Positions 1-8,093 of a stretch of DNA of 44,471 bases are shown here, piece after piece. The stretch is from Bythopirellula sp. (GTDB lineage: Bacteria > Planctomycetota > Planctomycetia > Pirellulales > Lacipirellulaceae). The translations under genes were made by a program, and so were the position numbers. The stretch lies in NCBI GenBank assembly GCA_028285205.1, contig JANQQA010000029.1, positions 1 through 44,471 of the forward strand. The letters are read 5' to 3'. The notes beneath the pieces are model-generated. The model worked only from the letters and a program-made list of their open reading frames with translations. It ran no database searches and was not told where the DNA came from. The first letter of the stretch is position 1; each line of letters begins with the position of its first letter.

Positions 1-1
1 G

Positions 2-163
2 CTGGACCTGCTGGCCGTGCGTACCGAAAACGGTAGCCTGGAACGCGCGGACCTAAATCGCGCGATGGAGGATGTCGCCGCCGTACTCCTAATCGGCGAA
101 GACGCCGGCCACGAGGCGCTGGCGCCACTGGAAAAGCTGGAGCTAGCGCGCAGCCTTCAATAG
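2..163 (+). CDS. 3' end of an unidentified protein (partial)
   Basis: An open frame enters from the left edge and ends at TAG 161-163, giving 53 residues that are rich in Leu, Ala and Glu (ends ...KLELARSLQ). Codon use (GCG, CTG, GCC) matches the GC-rich backbone. The segment looks like an amphipathic helical C-terminus. I do not recognise the family. The start is outside the window. Confidence 0.55.
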   Translation: MDLLAVRTENGSLERADLNRAMEDVAAVLLIGEDAGHEALAPLEKLELARSLQ

Positions 164-200
164 CGAAAGCGTCAACATCTGATCAACACGCATCCCACCA

Positions 201-224
201 TGTAGGAGCGCCTTCAGGCGCGAT
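201..224 (+). repeat. REP element, short form
   Basis: Starts TGTAGGAGCGCCTTCAGGCG and ends CGAT; 24 nt. AGCGCCT..AGGCGCG-type complementarity folds into a small hairpin. Identical copies lie at 2620-2643 and 3669-3692. It pairs with the inverted long copy at 251-323, so the two form a BIME-like inverted arrangement in the intergenic space before the YHS gene. Confidence 0.85.
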
Positions 225-250
225 TGAAGCTCAACGCAACCCCAACCCTG

Positions 251-323
251 ATCGCGCCTCGTCGCTCACGGACATCCTGTCCTCCGCGACATTCGCACTC
301 CTGTACATCAAGGCGCTCCTACA
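251..323 (-). repeat. REP element, 73-nt long form (inverted)
   Basis: The reverse complement of this segment matches 1118-1190 at 70 of 73 positions. It begins and ends with the two halves of the short REP, but a middle block of about 45 nt replaces the short loop. That block contains its own inverted repeat, GGACA-GGA-TGTCC. It lies 26 nt after a short forward copy. Confidence 0.8.
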
Positions 324-456
324 GGTCGATGCCAAACGTTCGCTTACGAAGCAATCGTGAAGACGATCGGTAACACTATCCAACACGATCCGCCGTAGAA
401 GTCTCGACGCCGTCAAATCATCATCCTCACCACAAATTACTAGGGAGGTTGAAACC

Positions 457-915
457 ATGTTGAAAACACTGAAGACGGCGATGTTCGCCGCAATCGCGGT
501 GGCAGGTCTTGCACATGCAGGCGTGGACACCGGCACCGACAACAACGACGTCATCTTGGCGGGCCACGACGCGGTGGCGTACTTCACCGAGAATCGGCCC
601 GTGCTCGGCTCGGCGGATTACACGGCCAGCTACGCCGGCGCGATCTATCGCTTTGCGTCGGCTGAGAACCGCGATCTTTTTCGCGCCGACCCGGCCAAGT
701 ATGCGCCCGCCTACGGCGGTTACTGCGCACTCGGCACGTCGTTCGGCAAGAAGTTCCAGGTCGACGGCAAAGCATTCCGCGTCGTAGACGGACAGCTGTA
801 CGTGAACAAGAACCTGGAGGTTTACGCCACCTGGAAGAAAGACATTCCGGGAAACATCGAGAAAGCAGACGGCTACTGGCCGCGGATCAAGAACGTACCG
901 GCCGGCGATCTCTAG
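457..915 (+). CDS. YHS domain protein, exported
   Basis: 152 residues. A signal peptide is visible at residues 1-21 (Lys-rich start, hydrophobic AAIAVAGLAHA, cleavage after AHA). The mature part carries the YHS pattern around residues 35-85: HDAVAYF, then RFASAENRDLF, KYAPAYGGYCA. YHS domains are short Cys-containing modules, often near metal transport or oxidoreductase genes. Here the protein is small, free-standing and probably periplasmic. A GGGAGG ribosome site at about 443-448 supports ATG 457. No operon partner: a strong terminator follows at 1073-1098 and the MFS gene begins 460 bases on. The metal or ligand is unknown. Confidence 0.8.
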   Translation: MLKTLKTAMFAAIAVAGLAHAGVDTGTDNNDVILAGHDAVAYFTENRPVLGSADYTASYAGAIYRFASAENRDLFRADPAKYAPAYGGYCALGTSFGKKFQVDGKAFRVVDGQLYVNKNLEVYATWKKDIPGNIEKADGYWPRIKNVPAGDL

Positions 916-1072
916 TGCAGGCAGCGCGGTGGTTCTAGACGATTGGTCGCTCTATTCGACACGGTCGATCATAGATAGTCGGATCACCGCAATGCATGAT
1001 GAAGCTCAATGATGATTTGAGCTTCTGGCAAAGCAACAGTTGCCCCAGCGCGTCCCCCCAAACGCGCACCCC

Positions 1073-1103
1073 AGGCCGATGCCGAAAGGCATCGGCCTTT
1101 CTT
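1073..1103 (+). terminator. rho-independent terminator
   Basis: A perfect 11-bp stem AGGCCGATGCC / GGCATCGGCCT closed by a GAAA tetraloop and followed by TTCTTCC. It lies 158 nt after the YHS gene and separates it from the MFS gene. Confidence 0.75.
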
Positions 1104-1117
1104 CCTGCCACCACTTT

Positions 1118-1190
1118 TGTAGGAGCGCCTTGAAGTACAGGAGTACGAATGTCGCGGAGGACAGGATGTCCGTGAGCGACCAGGCGCGAT
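1118..1190 (+). repeat. REP element, 73-nt long form
   Basis: Forward copy of the long form described at 251-323 (70/73 identical after reverse complementing). Outer ends match the short REP; the middle carries GTAC-AGG-AGTAC and GGACA-GGA-TGTCC mini-palindromes. Sits 20 nt after the terminator stem. Confidence 0.8.
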
Positions 1191-1376
1191 TTTCCACTCC
1201 CCGCGACAAAGGCGCTTGCCCCCAACGCGCCTCGAAACCCCACCAAAACACCCCAACCACCCCCGTGCTAGACTCGCCCAACGCTCCAACAAGCGACCCC
1301 TAATAATAAGAATGCAAGACACCAAGGCCGGCCGCCGCGCCAACCGCCACACCCACCGCTCGCAGCACCTGCCGTC

Positions 1377-2606
1377 ATGAGCCGCTACGCCGAGTTCCGT
1401 GCCGGCTGGCCGACCCTGCTCGCCGCGCTGATCGGCATCGGCTGCGGCGCCTCACCGGTGCCATACAACATGGTGGGTCACCTCGTGGGCCCGCTGCAGG
1501 CAGAGTTCGGCTGGGGCCGCGGCCAGATCATGCTGGCGGTGACCGTGTTCGGTGCCGTCGTGATGCTGCTGGCGCCGTGGTTCGGTGCGCTGATCGATAG
1601 AAAGGGCGTGCGCAAGATCGGTGTTGCCGCGCTGATCGGTTTCTCGCTGAGCTGGATGGCGACGACGCTGACGACGTCGAACATTTACGTTTACTACGGC
1701 ATCTGGATCGTTGCCGGCGTTCTCGGCGGCGCGTCCATACCGATTTCATGGACACGCGCTGTCAACGCGTGGTTCGTGACAAACCGTGGTTTGGCGCTGG
1801 CGATCGCGCTGTTGGGAACCGGATTCGCGGGCATCGCGCTGAACCTCTCGGCGCCGTGGATGATCGAGAACTACGGCTGGCGCGGTGCGGTGATCGGCTC
1901 CGCGTTACCGGCGCTGGTGTTGGCGGCACCGTTTGCATTGCTGTTCCTGCGCGACGCGCCGGATACGACGATTGCGGGCGCGACGGAAGCGCAGGCGCAG
2001 CAAAACCTGCACGGCGCGACCCTGAAGGAAGCGACGTCGACCGCCACATTCTGGATCATGTTTGCCGCGTTCGCGATGGTGGCGCTCGCGTTCGGCGGTC
2101 TGTTCGTCAACTTCGTGCCGATGCTGATGGACGCCGGCTTCGAGGGCGGGGCAGCCGGCGCGGTGGCCAGCACGATCGGCGTCAGCATCCTCGCGGGCCG
2201 CTTGGTGGCCGGCGCGCTATTGGATCGCTACTGGGCGCCATACGTAGCGGCGCCGCTGTTCATCGCGCCGGCGGTTGCGTGCGTGATCGTGGCGACCAGT
2301 ACGGTAACGCCGACCCTGGCAACCGTAACGGCAGTCTTGATCGGTTTTGCGGCGGGCGTAGAAAGCGATCTGATCGCCTACTTAGCAGCGCGCTACTACG
2401 GTTTGAAAAACTACGCACGCATCTACGGCGTGCTGTACATGGCCTTCGGTTTCGCATCGGCGGTGTCGCCACCGCTCTACGGATGGTCCTACGACATCTT
2501 CGGCTCATACCAAATCGCGCTGTTCTGCGGCGCAACGCTCTTCACGATCAGCGCCATCATCATGTTCTTCATGAACCGCTACCCAGAAGAACACGCCCCA
2601 ACATGA
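1377..2606 (+). CDS. MFS transporter, monocarboxylate / oxalate-formate antiporter type
   Basis: 409 residues with twelve hydrophobic segments, typical of the major facilitator superfamily. After TM2 the loop reads GALIDRKGVRKIG, the MFS signature between TM2 and TM3. The start, with PYNMVGHLVGPLQAEFGWGR before TM1-2, resembles the monocarboxylate / oxalate-formate antiporter branch. A second signature-like loop, AGRLVAGALLDRYW, marks the second half. Inner-membrane proton- or anion-coupled transport is likely; the substrate cannot be told. ATG 1377 is the first start after a C-rich leader with no clear Shine-Dalgarno. The gene stands alone; a REP follows it. Confidence 0.85.
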   Translation: MSRYAEFRAGWPTLLAALIGIGCGASPVPYNMVGHLVGPLQAEFGWGRGQIMLAVTVFGAVVMLLAPWFGALIDRKGVRKIGVAALIGFSLSWMATTLTTSNIYVYYGIWIVAGVLGGASIPISWTRAVNAWFVTNRGLALAIALLGTGFAGIALNLSAPWMIENYGWRGAVIGSALPALVLAAPFALLFLRDAPDTTIAGATEAQAQQNLHGATLKEATSTATFWIMFAAFAMVALAFGGLFVNFVPMLMDAGFEGGAAGAVASTIGVSILAGRLVAGALLDRYWAPYVAAPLFIAPAVACVIVATSTVTPTLATVTAVLIGFAAGVESDLIAYLAARYYGLKNYARIYGVLYMAFGFASAVSPPLYGWSYDIFGSYQIALFCGATLFTISAIIMFFMNRYPEEHAPT

Positions 2607-2619
2607 TCACCACAAATCT

Positions 2620-2643
2620 TGTAGGAGCGCCTTCAGGCGCGAT
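2620..2643 (+). repeat. REP element, short form
   Basis: 24-nt copy identical to 201-224, in the 64-nt gap between the MFS gene and the next gene. Confidence 0.85.
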
Positions 2644-2670
2644 CAAACCAAAACGACGCACCACTGCGCG

Positions 2671-3588
2671 ATGATTGAAACAATCAAAATGTATCGCCGA
2701 ATTGCCCCAATCTTCCTAGCATTGCTGCTAACGTCGGCGCCGATTCACGCCGACCCCAACATCACCCAAACCCTAATCGGCACCCCCATCACCGAACCCG
2801 CCTGGTCCTCAACAACCCGCGCCCGCCTAGAAAAGGACCTAGAAATCGCCCGCGCAGTAATGCGCGTCGCCCCGGAACGCGAAGACTCCCACATCTGGCT
2901 AGGCCGCCGCCTGGGCTACCTGGCAAGAAACGGCGACGCGGTCGAAGTGTTCACGAACGCGCTGGAGCAATTCCCAGAGAGCTACAAACTCCACCGCTTC
3001 CGCGGCCGCCACCTGGCAAGAAACCGCGCCTTCGAGCGCGCGATCGCCGACTACAAGCGCGCGCTAGCGCTGATGGAAGGCGTGGCGGATAGCTACGAGC
3101 CGGACGGCATCATCAACGCCCGCCATCAATACCTAGGCTCCTATCGTTCGAACCTGCACTACTACCTGGGCCAAACGAGCTGGGCGATAGGCGACTACGA
3201 GGCGACACTACTCGGCATGATGCGGGCCGCCGCCGAGCCGCTGGTACAGCACGACGACCGCCGTGTGGCGACCGGCTTCTGGCGGTACCTGGCGCTGAGA
3301 AAGCTGGGCCGAGACGAGGAGGCTCGGACCATCGTCAACGCCATCCCGGACGACCTAGAGCTGGTCGAAAACACCGACTACTACGACGGCATCCGCTTCT
3401 TCAAAGGCACCCTGAGCGAGGCAGAACTGCTGCCCAGAGCGGGCCTAAACGCTAAATTCGGCGTCGCCATGACCCATCTCATAGAGGGTCGGACGGAAAG
3501 GGCAGAGCAGATGCTGACCGATCTGGTAGCCGGCTCATCGCAAGGCTATTGGCCAGCCGAAACCGAGCTGCTCGCGCTCCGCGACTAG
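2671..3588 (+). CDS. exported TPR-like protein
   Basis: 305 residues. Residues 8-28 (from the internal Met, YRRIAPIFLALLLTSAPIHA) form a signal peptide, so the true start may be ATG 2689 instead of 2671; neither has a clear ribosome site. The mature part is helical, with TPR-like units: HIWLGRRLGYLARNGDAVEVFTNAL (about 70-95), YKLHRFRGRHLARNRAFERAIADYKRAL (100-127), then a helical tail. TPR proteins act as protein-protein scaffolds; the protein is probably periplasmic. No partner gene adjoins it. Use of CTA and CCC codons is higher than in neighbours. Confidence 0.7.
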   Translation: MIETIKMYRRIAPIFLALLLTSAPIHADPNITQTLIGTPITEPAWSSTTRARLEKDLEIARAVMRVAPEREDSHIWLGRRLGYLARNGDAVEVFTNALEQFPESYKLHRFRGRHLARNRAFERAIADYKRALALMEGVADSYEPDGIINARHQYLGSYRSNLHYYLGQTSWAIGDYEATLLGMMRAAAEPLVQHDDRRVATGFWRYLALRKLGRDEEARTIVNAIPDDLELVENTDYYDGIRFFKGTLSEAELLPRAGLNAKFGVAMTHLIEGRTERAEQMLTDLVAGSSQGYWPAETELLALRD

Positions 3589-3668
3589 CCGCCGATCTTG
3601 ACTGCCCCACCACCGCCCGGTCTAATACCCCGCTCGTCCGGCGCCCCAACCGCGGGCCACGACGAACT

Positions 3669-3692
3669 TGTAGGAGCGCCTTCAGGCGCGAT
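3669..3692 (+). repeat. REP element, short form
   Basis: 24-nt copy identical to 201-224, 57 nt before the tRNA. This is the last REP unit I could find in the window; I saw none in the island or to its right. Confidence 0.85.
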
Positions 3693-3748
3693 CTCTAAAG
3701 GGTTGCGATAAGACGAATACGAACGCGCCCCTAGAGAACACCCCACAA

Positions 3749-3824
<76 letters not shown>

Positions 3825-3938
3825 AATTCCCATCCCGTAACGTCCGATAAGATCCAGGCTATTGCATAACTGCTTGAGCCTGATTTACTTGTCGTCCAAT
3901 GACGTTCCAAATCGTCTTTCTACATCCCGTCAATGACT

Positions 3939-3956
3939 GGGGTACAAGCTGGGGTA
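3939..3956 (+). repeat. element 1 arm repeat, left copy
   Basis: GGGGTACAAGCTGGGGTA. A same-orientation copy with one difference lies at 11553-11570 near the other end of element 1. The motif holds GGGGTA twice, and a complementary TACCCC follows at about 3979-3984 just before the integrase start. This is the placement expected of integrase arm-type binding sites, which may also allow integrase to repress its own gene. Confidence 0.65.
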
Positions 3957-3987
3957 CTCCGGTCAGTTTCGCTACGGATACCCCACT

Positions 3988-5208
3988 TTGAACCTAACTG
4001 TTGCCAAGGTTCGAAATGCGAAGCCGCGAGCGAAGCCTTACAAGCTTTATGACGGGAAAGGTCTCTATCTGCATGTGATGCCAACTGGCAGCAAACTCTG
4101 GAAATTGAAATACACGCTTGCGAAACGAGAGAATTGTTTGTCGTTCGGGCCGTACCCAGATACAAGCCTTGCCGTTGCCAGACGGAAGAGAACGATTGCG
4201 CGGCAGATGTTGGCTGATGGTATTGATCCGTCAAAGGCCAAGAAAGCGAAAAGAGAGGCTGATCTAACACAGGGAGTGACTTTTGAGTCGATCGCCAAGG
4301 AGTGGGTAGACGATCGGCTATCAAACTGGGCGCCAAGTCACTCCTCGAAGGTGATTCGGCGACTTGAACGCGACATCTACCCACGGTTGGGGAACCGTCC
4401 AATCAGAGAGATAGGCGCCCGAGAGCTGTTGCTTGCATTGAGGAAGATAGTTGATCGCGGTGCAATCGAGACAGCGCATCGGACCAAGCAGGCCTGCGGC
4501 CAGGTGTTTCGCTATGCCGTAGCGACCGGCCGAGCCGATCGGGACATAAGCCAGGATTTGCGGGGAGCCCTCCCGCCACCCACGCGCCGTCATCTGGCAT
4601 CAATCACCGATCCTTTGGAAATAGGTGGGCTGTTGAGAGCGATAGATAGTTTTTCCGGTTACGACGTAACAAAGCTGGCTCTCCAGCTGGCCCCATTCGT
4701 TTTCGTTCGCCCGGGCGAGCTTCGGGGAGCTGAATGGCACGAGATTGATCTGGAAGCCAGTGTTTGGCGGATCTCGGCGCATCGCATGAAAACGAGAAAA
4801 GTCCATCTCGTACCCCTCTCCACGCAGTCGCAACGGATACTTCGTGAGGCGTATGACCTAACGGGCCATGGGCGATTGGTCTTTCCAAGCATTAGGACAC
4901 ATGATCGCAGCATAAGTGAAAATACACTTACTGGCGCCCTTCGTCGGCTCGGCTATACGTCCGAGGAAATGACGACTCATGGATTTCGTAGCATGGCATC
5001 AACCTTGCTGAATGAGCTTGGTTGGAATCGTGATGCAATAGAACGTCAGCTTGCGCACGCCGAAAGAGACGCGGTTCGCGCAGCCTACAACTATGCGGAG
5101 CATTTGCCTCTCAGGCGAAAGATGATGCAAAGCTGGGGCGACTATCTGGATGGGCTGAAGAATCACGCCAAAGTTATTCCGTTCAAGCAGCCTTGTGGCG
5201 GGAATTAG
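3988..5208 (+). CDS. P4-type tyrosine integrase
   Basis: 406 residues, the usual length for P4-like integrases (DUF4102 N-terminus, SAM-like core-binding domain, tyrosine recombinase). The N-terminal domain covers about 1-90 (YDGKGLYLHV, FGPYPDTSLAVAR). Core binding is about 98-190. Catalytic residues in RPGELRG (R241), HGFR (H331, R334), H357 and Y367 (AAYNYAEH) are all present, so the enzyme looks active. The start is TTG at 3988, directly after the tRNA and the arm repeat; no ATG fits better. It catalyses insertion into and excision from tRNA-Phe. Lower GC than the backbone marks the beginning of the island. Confidence 0.95.
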   Translation: MNLTVAKVRNAKPRAKPYKLYDGKGLYLHVMPTGSKLWKLKYTLAKRENCLSFGPYPDTSLAVARRKRTIARQMLADGIDPSKAKKAKREADLTQGVTFESIAKEWVDDRLSNWAPSHSSKVIRRLERDIYPRLGNRPIREIGARELLLALRKIVDRGAIETAHRTKQACGQVFRYAVATGRADRDISQDLRGALPPPTRRHLASITDPLEIGGLLRAIDSFSGYDVTKLALQLAPFVFVRPGELRGAEWHEIDLEASVWRISAHRMKTRKVHLVPLSTQSQRILREAYDLTGHGRLVFPSIRTHDRSISENTLTGALRRLGYTSEEMTTHGFRSMASTLLNELGWNRDAIERQLAHAERDAVRAAYNYAEHLPLRRKMMQSWGDYLDGLKNHAKVIPFKQPCGGN

Positions 5209-5383
5209 TCGCACGATCCAACGTGTTCTTGTGCGGACCGAAGACATTCGGTAACGTACCAATCGGACAGCGGCTGCACGCAGAGAGCGTCGACCCGGTT
5301 CGTAACCGTTGCATCGCAAGATGCCGGCTGGCACGAGTCCAGCAATAAAACGAGACCCCTGCGATGAGGTGCCCCCGTGGCTC

Positions 5384-5440
5384 GTCACCACAAAGCCAGG
5401 CTTTTTTGGGCTTGGATCCAGAAGTTCCAACTGTGGTGAC
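5384..5440. promoter_or_regulatory. inverted repeat upstream of alpA-like gene
   Basis: GTCACCACA (5384-5392) and TGTGGTGAC (5432-5440) are perfect 9-nt complements 39 nt apart, ending 5 nt before the AlpA start codon. The space between holds a T-run with partial dyad (AAGCC...GGCTT). It could be a regulator or excisionase binding region, or the terminator of the integrase gene. I cannot decide which. Confidence 0.45.
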
Positions 5441-5445
5441 TATTT

Positions 5446-5700
5446 ATGCATACGACTATCCTCCGGCTTCCAGCTGTTCTCGCCCAATCCGGGCTTTCTC
5501 GCTCCACCCTATACTCCAGGATCTCAGAGGGCTTGTGGCCCCCCGGTGTAAGCCTCGGCCCCCGAGCTGTGGGATGGCCAGAAGATGAGGTGACGGCCGT
5601 CCTATCAGCTCTTGTAGCTGGCAAGACGGATAGTGAGGTCCGCGACTTAGTATCGAAGATTCAGTCTGACCGGCTGATTAGAGATTCGTACACGGCTTAG
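5446..5700 (+). CDS. AlpA-family regulator / excisionase-like
   Basis: 84 residues, the normal size for AlpA-like MerR-fold wHTH proteins of integrative elements. The pattern LRLPAVLAQSGLSRSTLYSRISEGLWPPGVSLGPRAVGW is the classical AlpA helix-turn-helix plus wing (residues 6-45). AlpA of P4-like elements activates integrase transcription or acts as a directionality factor. The gene follows the integrase by 237 nt and precedes the next gene by 3 nt, so the two form a unit. Start ATG 5446 has no clear ribosome site. Confidence 0.9.
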   Translation: MHTTILRLPAVLAQSGLSRSTLYSRISEGLWPPGVSLGPRAVGWPEDEVTAVLSALVAGKTDSEVRDLVSKIQSDRLIRDSYTA

Positions 5701-5703
5701 CTG

Positions 5704-6204
5704 ATGTCGTTTCATTGTCAGCAATTCGTAGTCGACGCGATGCGAAACTCAAGCTATTTCAAGGCAGATATCATCTGTCTACTACTGATGGCGAGAAAGG
5801 CCAACAACAAGACGTATCGAACGTGCGTATCAGTCCAAACGCTAATGTACGAATTGCAGCGATCCGACAGTTCCGTGCGGAGATACATCAAGAAATGGAG
5901 ATCTCGAGGGGTATTGGAGAAGTTAGCGCATGGAGGCAACGGAAGGGCATCTCTGTATGCGATCCACGAAGAAAAGCTGAAGGAGTGGGCGGATCTTCGG
6001 TCACTAAGTATTGACCGGAGATACACTCGACAAATGACCGAAGATCTGAGTATCACCGTTCAAAAAAACCCGTATCACCGGTCACAAAGAAGTGACCGCC
6101 AATCAGATAACAGATCTCTTAGATCAAATGGATCAAGCCAAAGTCCGCCGGGAGAGGTTCGAGACACGGAAGTGGCCGAATACCCACAAAACTGGGCGAT
6201 ATAA
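5704..6204 (+). CDS. helix-turn-helix protein, element-encoded
   Basis: 166 residues. Residues about 22-85 read as a winged helix: KADIICLLLMARKAN, then TCVSVQTLMYELQRSDSSVRRYIKKWRSRGVLEKLA, then a Gly/Arg wing, the layout of a replication-initiator-type or MarR-like HTH used by small mobile elements. The C-terminal 60 residues are polar, rich in Ser/Arg and probably disordered. It starts 3 nt after the AlpA gene. The role may be replication or control of the element; I cannot choose between them. Confidence 0.6.
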   Translation: MSFHCQQFVVDAMRNSSYFKADIICLLLMARKANNKTYRTCVSVQTLMYELQRSDSSVRRYIKKWRSRGVLEKLAHGGNGRASLYAIHEEKLKEWADLRSLSIDRRYTRQMTEDLSITVQKNPYHRSQRSDRQSDNRSLRSNGSSQSPPGEVRDTEVAEYPQNWAI

Positions 6205-6342
6205 TTAGTACGGCAAGATCGCGAGCAAAAGCGTCTTAACAAGAAATCGGCTGGTTTATTGTCCAGTAACGTACGAAAAAAAACCTCAGAAAACCTCACA
6301 TTTCTCCAACCGTCTCAGTTCGGAGTCGGTGGTTTTAGACTG

Positions 6343-6693
6343 TCAGTCGTGGCACCACAGTATCCGTCCCTTTCGGATCCAAAAGTGACCGCCGCAACTG
6401 CTGTTGTGACGTACAGACGGGAACAGTGTCGGACGACCGAGCCAATCTACTTGGATCTGCCAGTGAGGGTTCTTATTGCTATCCAGGCTGAGCAGCAGGT
6501 TCTCGCCGCAACCGGCGGGGCACTTGAATACAAGATGTTTCGTCAGCTGACCGCTTCTGATAACAACAATGCATTGATCGCTCAAACTTTCAGGGTCCGG
6601 GTGCCGGTTTACAACCTGTACATTAAATGTGTCCTGGTAACCCCTGCCGAAAATGCGCAGCGATTGCGTCATCCAAGCAGTCAGTCTGTTCAT
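6343..6693 (-). CDS. DUF6527 family protein of a ubiquitin-like operon
   Basis: 116 residues. The core is CPAGCGENLLLSL (from C58) and a C-terminal block GRPTLFPSVRHN ending C100-x2-H103-FWIRKGRILWC, the pattern I associate with DUF6527. Cys58, Cys62, Glu64, His96, Cys100 and His103 are candidates for a metal site or a catalytic Cys/His set. The start overlaps the stop of the JAMM-E1 gene (ATGA), so it is the last gene of the three-gene operon and translationally coupled. The family is known from operons encoding multiubiquitin, E2 and E1 proteins. A processing peptidase role has been suggested to my recollection, but I cannot verify it. The plus-strand frame opposite (6259-6747) looks like a shadow. 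Confidence 0.75.
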   Translation of the reverse strand: MNRLTAWMTQSLRIFGRGYQDTFNVQVVNRHPDPESLSDQCIVVIRSGQLTKHLVFKCPAGCGENLLLSLDSNKNPHWQIQVDWLGRPTLFPSVRHNSSCGGHFWIRKGRILWCHD

Positions 6694-8093
6694 CCGCCGA
6701 TTCGATCCATGAAGGGATGGACGTCACCGCGACCCCAGTATTGCTGAGAGACGCAAATTGGGCATTGTCGCGCGTCGTCCGCAAGGCCTGGAAACTTGTC
6801 TTGGGCAAGTCGATATTTTCGCACTCGGTGCGAGATTGAACCGACTTGGCGGTAACCAGTGAGGCGCTCAATAAATTCATCTACCGCCATACAGGCTACT
6901 TCCGTCGTGAAACTAACGACTGCTGGGTTCGGGATGCCGCCCCCACGTACGTAGGCTTCGCCAGCTTGACGCTCATATTCCTCTGGGTTTTGTCGCTGCA
7001 ACGCCTCCTCACGAGCGACCAACGGATCCACTACCCCTCGACAGATTAGGCATGGGCTTCCAGGGGCCAGGGTAGTAACGCGCGCCGCGGCGTCCACTAT
7101 TCGTGGAAGTTCTCCGCCTTCATAGTCAATGCCAATTCCCATATCGAAGACGGGAGTCAGATAGAAATAGGCAAACCTATTTAGAAAAATCCGACCGTCG
7201 TGGTCATCAGTGCAGCCAAATACCACGTCACATCCGCGCAACGCGTCCCGACAGATTGGATCACCCACGAGCCCGACATAATCCTCGCAAATAATCTGAG
7301 GCTGAATTGACTCAACAAACCGCTTGAGCGCCTCGACTTTGTGCCTATGTGACTTCGCATCTTGCGTAGCCGCGCTATGGAGGCGGTTGAGATTTGAGCT
7401 TTCCACGATATCGTCGTCAATCAACACTAATTTTCCCGCGCCAAGTCTTGCGAGGAGCATAGCCGACGCACTGCCTGTCGCTCCGGCACCAACGATACCG
7501 ATGGTCAGCGAAGATAACGTCGACTGAAATTGATGACCGAGAGCAAGTATTTGACGAGAGTAGCGGTCGAGATCTTGCGATCTCACAAGATGCTGTGCCG
7601 AGCTTTTCAGGCGGCTGCCCACGATAGAGATTCGGTCTATCATTCGATACTGATCTGGGGATTGCCATATGCGGGCGGTCATATCACCTGTTTCCGCCAG
7701 TATCATAGAGAGCAAGCGTATCCCGTCGCCGTTTCGGTGCTGCGCCAGTTCAATAAGTTTGGGCTCGTCCGCGTCATCTTGAGGTGAAAATATGGCAGGG
7801 CCTGGTCGATGAGAGTGAACTACCATCACGGTCAGTTGCTCATCTCGAGCCCTCCTAAGCACATTTGCAATAGCTGCCGTATCGACGGAGATATGGCTGG
7901 ACGAAGACGACTGTATATGCCGATCCGGCAGTTCAACAACGGCATGACTGAGATAACGGTGATTTAGTTCATCACTGTCGCTAATCTCAGCCACACCGCA
8001 GAGCACATATGCCATCCCCTCATTTCCCGAAGATGGAAAAACTAATCGCTTCAGGGACTCAAGGTGACAGTCGGCAATAACTAAGCTGCGCAC
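6690..8093 (-). CDS. JAMM peptidase - ThiF/E1 fusion
   Basis: 467 residues in two domains. Residues 1-145 are a JAB/JAMM metallopeptidase: Glu25, then H93-x-H95-x7-S103-x2-D106, the complete zinc motif. Residues about 175-430 are a ThiF/E1-like adenylation domain: GxGxxG at 202-207 (IVGAGATGSAS), acidic DDD at 226-228 and the SSNLNR segment that follows the nucleotide-binding strand. Two CxxC pairs (348/351 and 444/447) can hold the structural zinc of E1-like enzymes. The fusion joins ubiquitin-like activation with a deconjugating or processing peptidase in one cytoplasmic protein. GTG start at 8093 overlaps the preceding gene by 13 nt; its stop overlaps the next start by 3 nt. Confidence 0.92.
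   Translation of the reverse strand: MRSLVIADCHLESLKRLVFPSSGNEGMAYVLCGVAEISDSDELNHRYLSHAVVELPDRHIQSSSSSHISVDTAAIANVLRRARDEQLTVMVVHSHRPGPAIFSPQDDADEPKLIELAQHRNGDGIRLLSMILAETGDMTARIWQSPDQYRMIDRISIVGSRLKSSAQHLVRSQDLDRYSRQILALGHQFQSTLSSLTIGIVGAGATGSASAMLLARLGAGKLVLIDDDIVESSNLNRLHSAATQDAKSHRHKVEALKRFVESIQPQIICEDYVGLVGDPICRDALRGCDVVFGCTDDHDGRIFLNRFAYFYLTPVFDMGIGIDYEGGELPRIVDAAARVTTLAPGSPCLICRGVVDPLVAREEALQRQNPEEYERQAGEAYVRGGGIPNPAVVSFTTEVACMAVDEFIERLTGYRQVGSISHRVRKYRLAQDKFPGLADDARQCPICVSQQYWGRGDVHPFMDRIGG

Larger units (their letters stand above)
916..1376. other. intergenic: hairpin, terminator, long REP
   Basis: No credible gene. An inverted repeat GAAGCTCA (1001-1008) / TGAGCTTC (1018-1025) is followed by the rho-independent terminator at 1073-1103 and the long REP at 1118-1190. 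The rest, up to the MFS start codon, is a C-rich low-complexity leader with no clear promoter. Confidence 0.6.

Noticed and set aside
1748..2674. Long frame of 308 residues inside the MFS gene, plus strand
   Set aside because: Arg/Gly/Asp-rich shadow of the GC-rich MFS reading frame; the MFS frame has twelve membrane segments.
6259..6747. Plus-strand open frame of 162 residues opposite DUF6527 and the end of the JAMM-E1 gene
   Set aside because: The minus-strand protein shows clear family motifs and operon overlap; the plus-strand translation has no recognisable pattern and no ribosome site.
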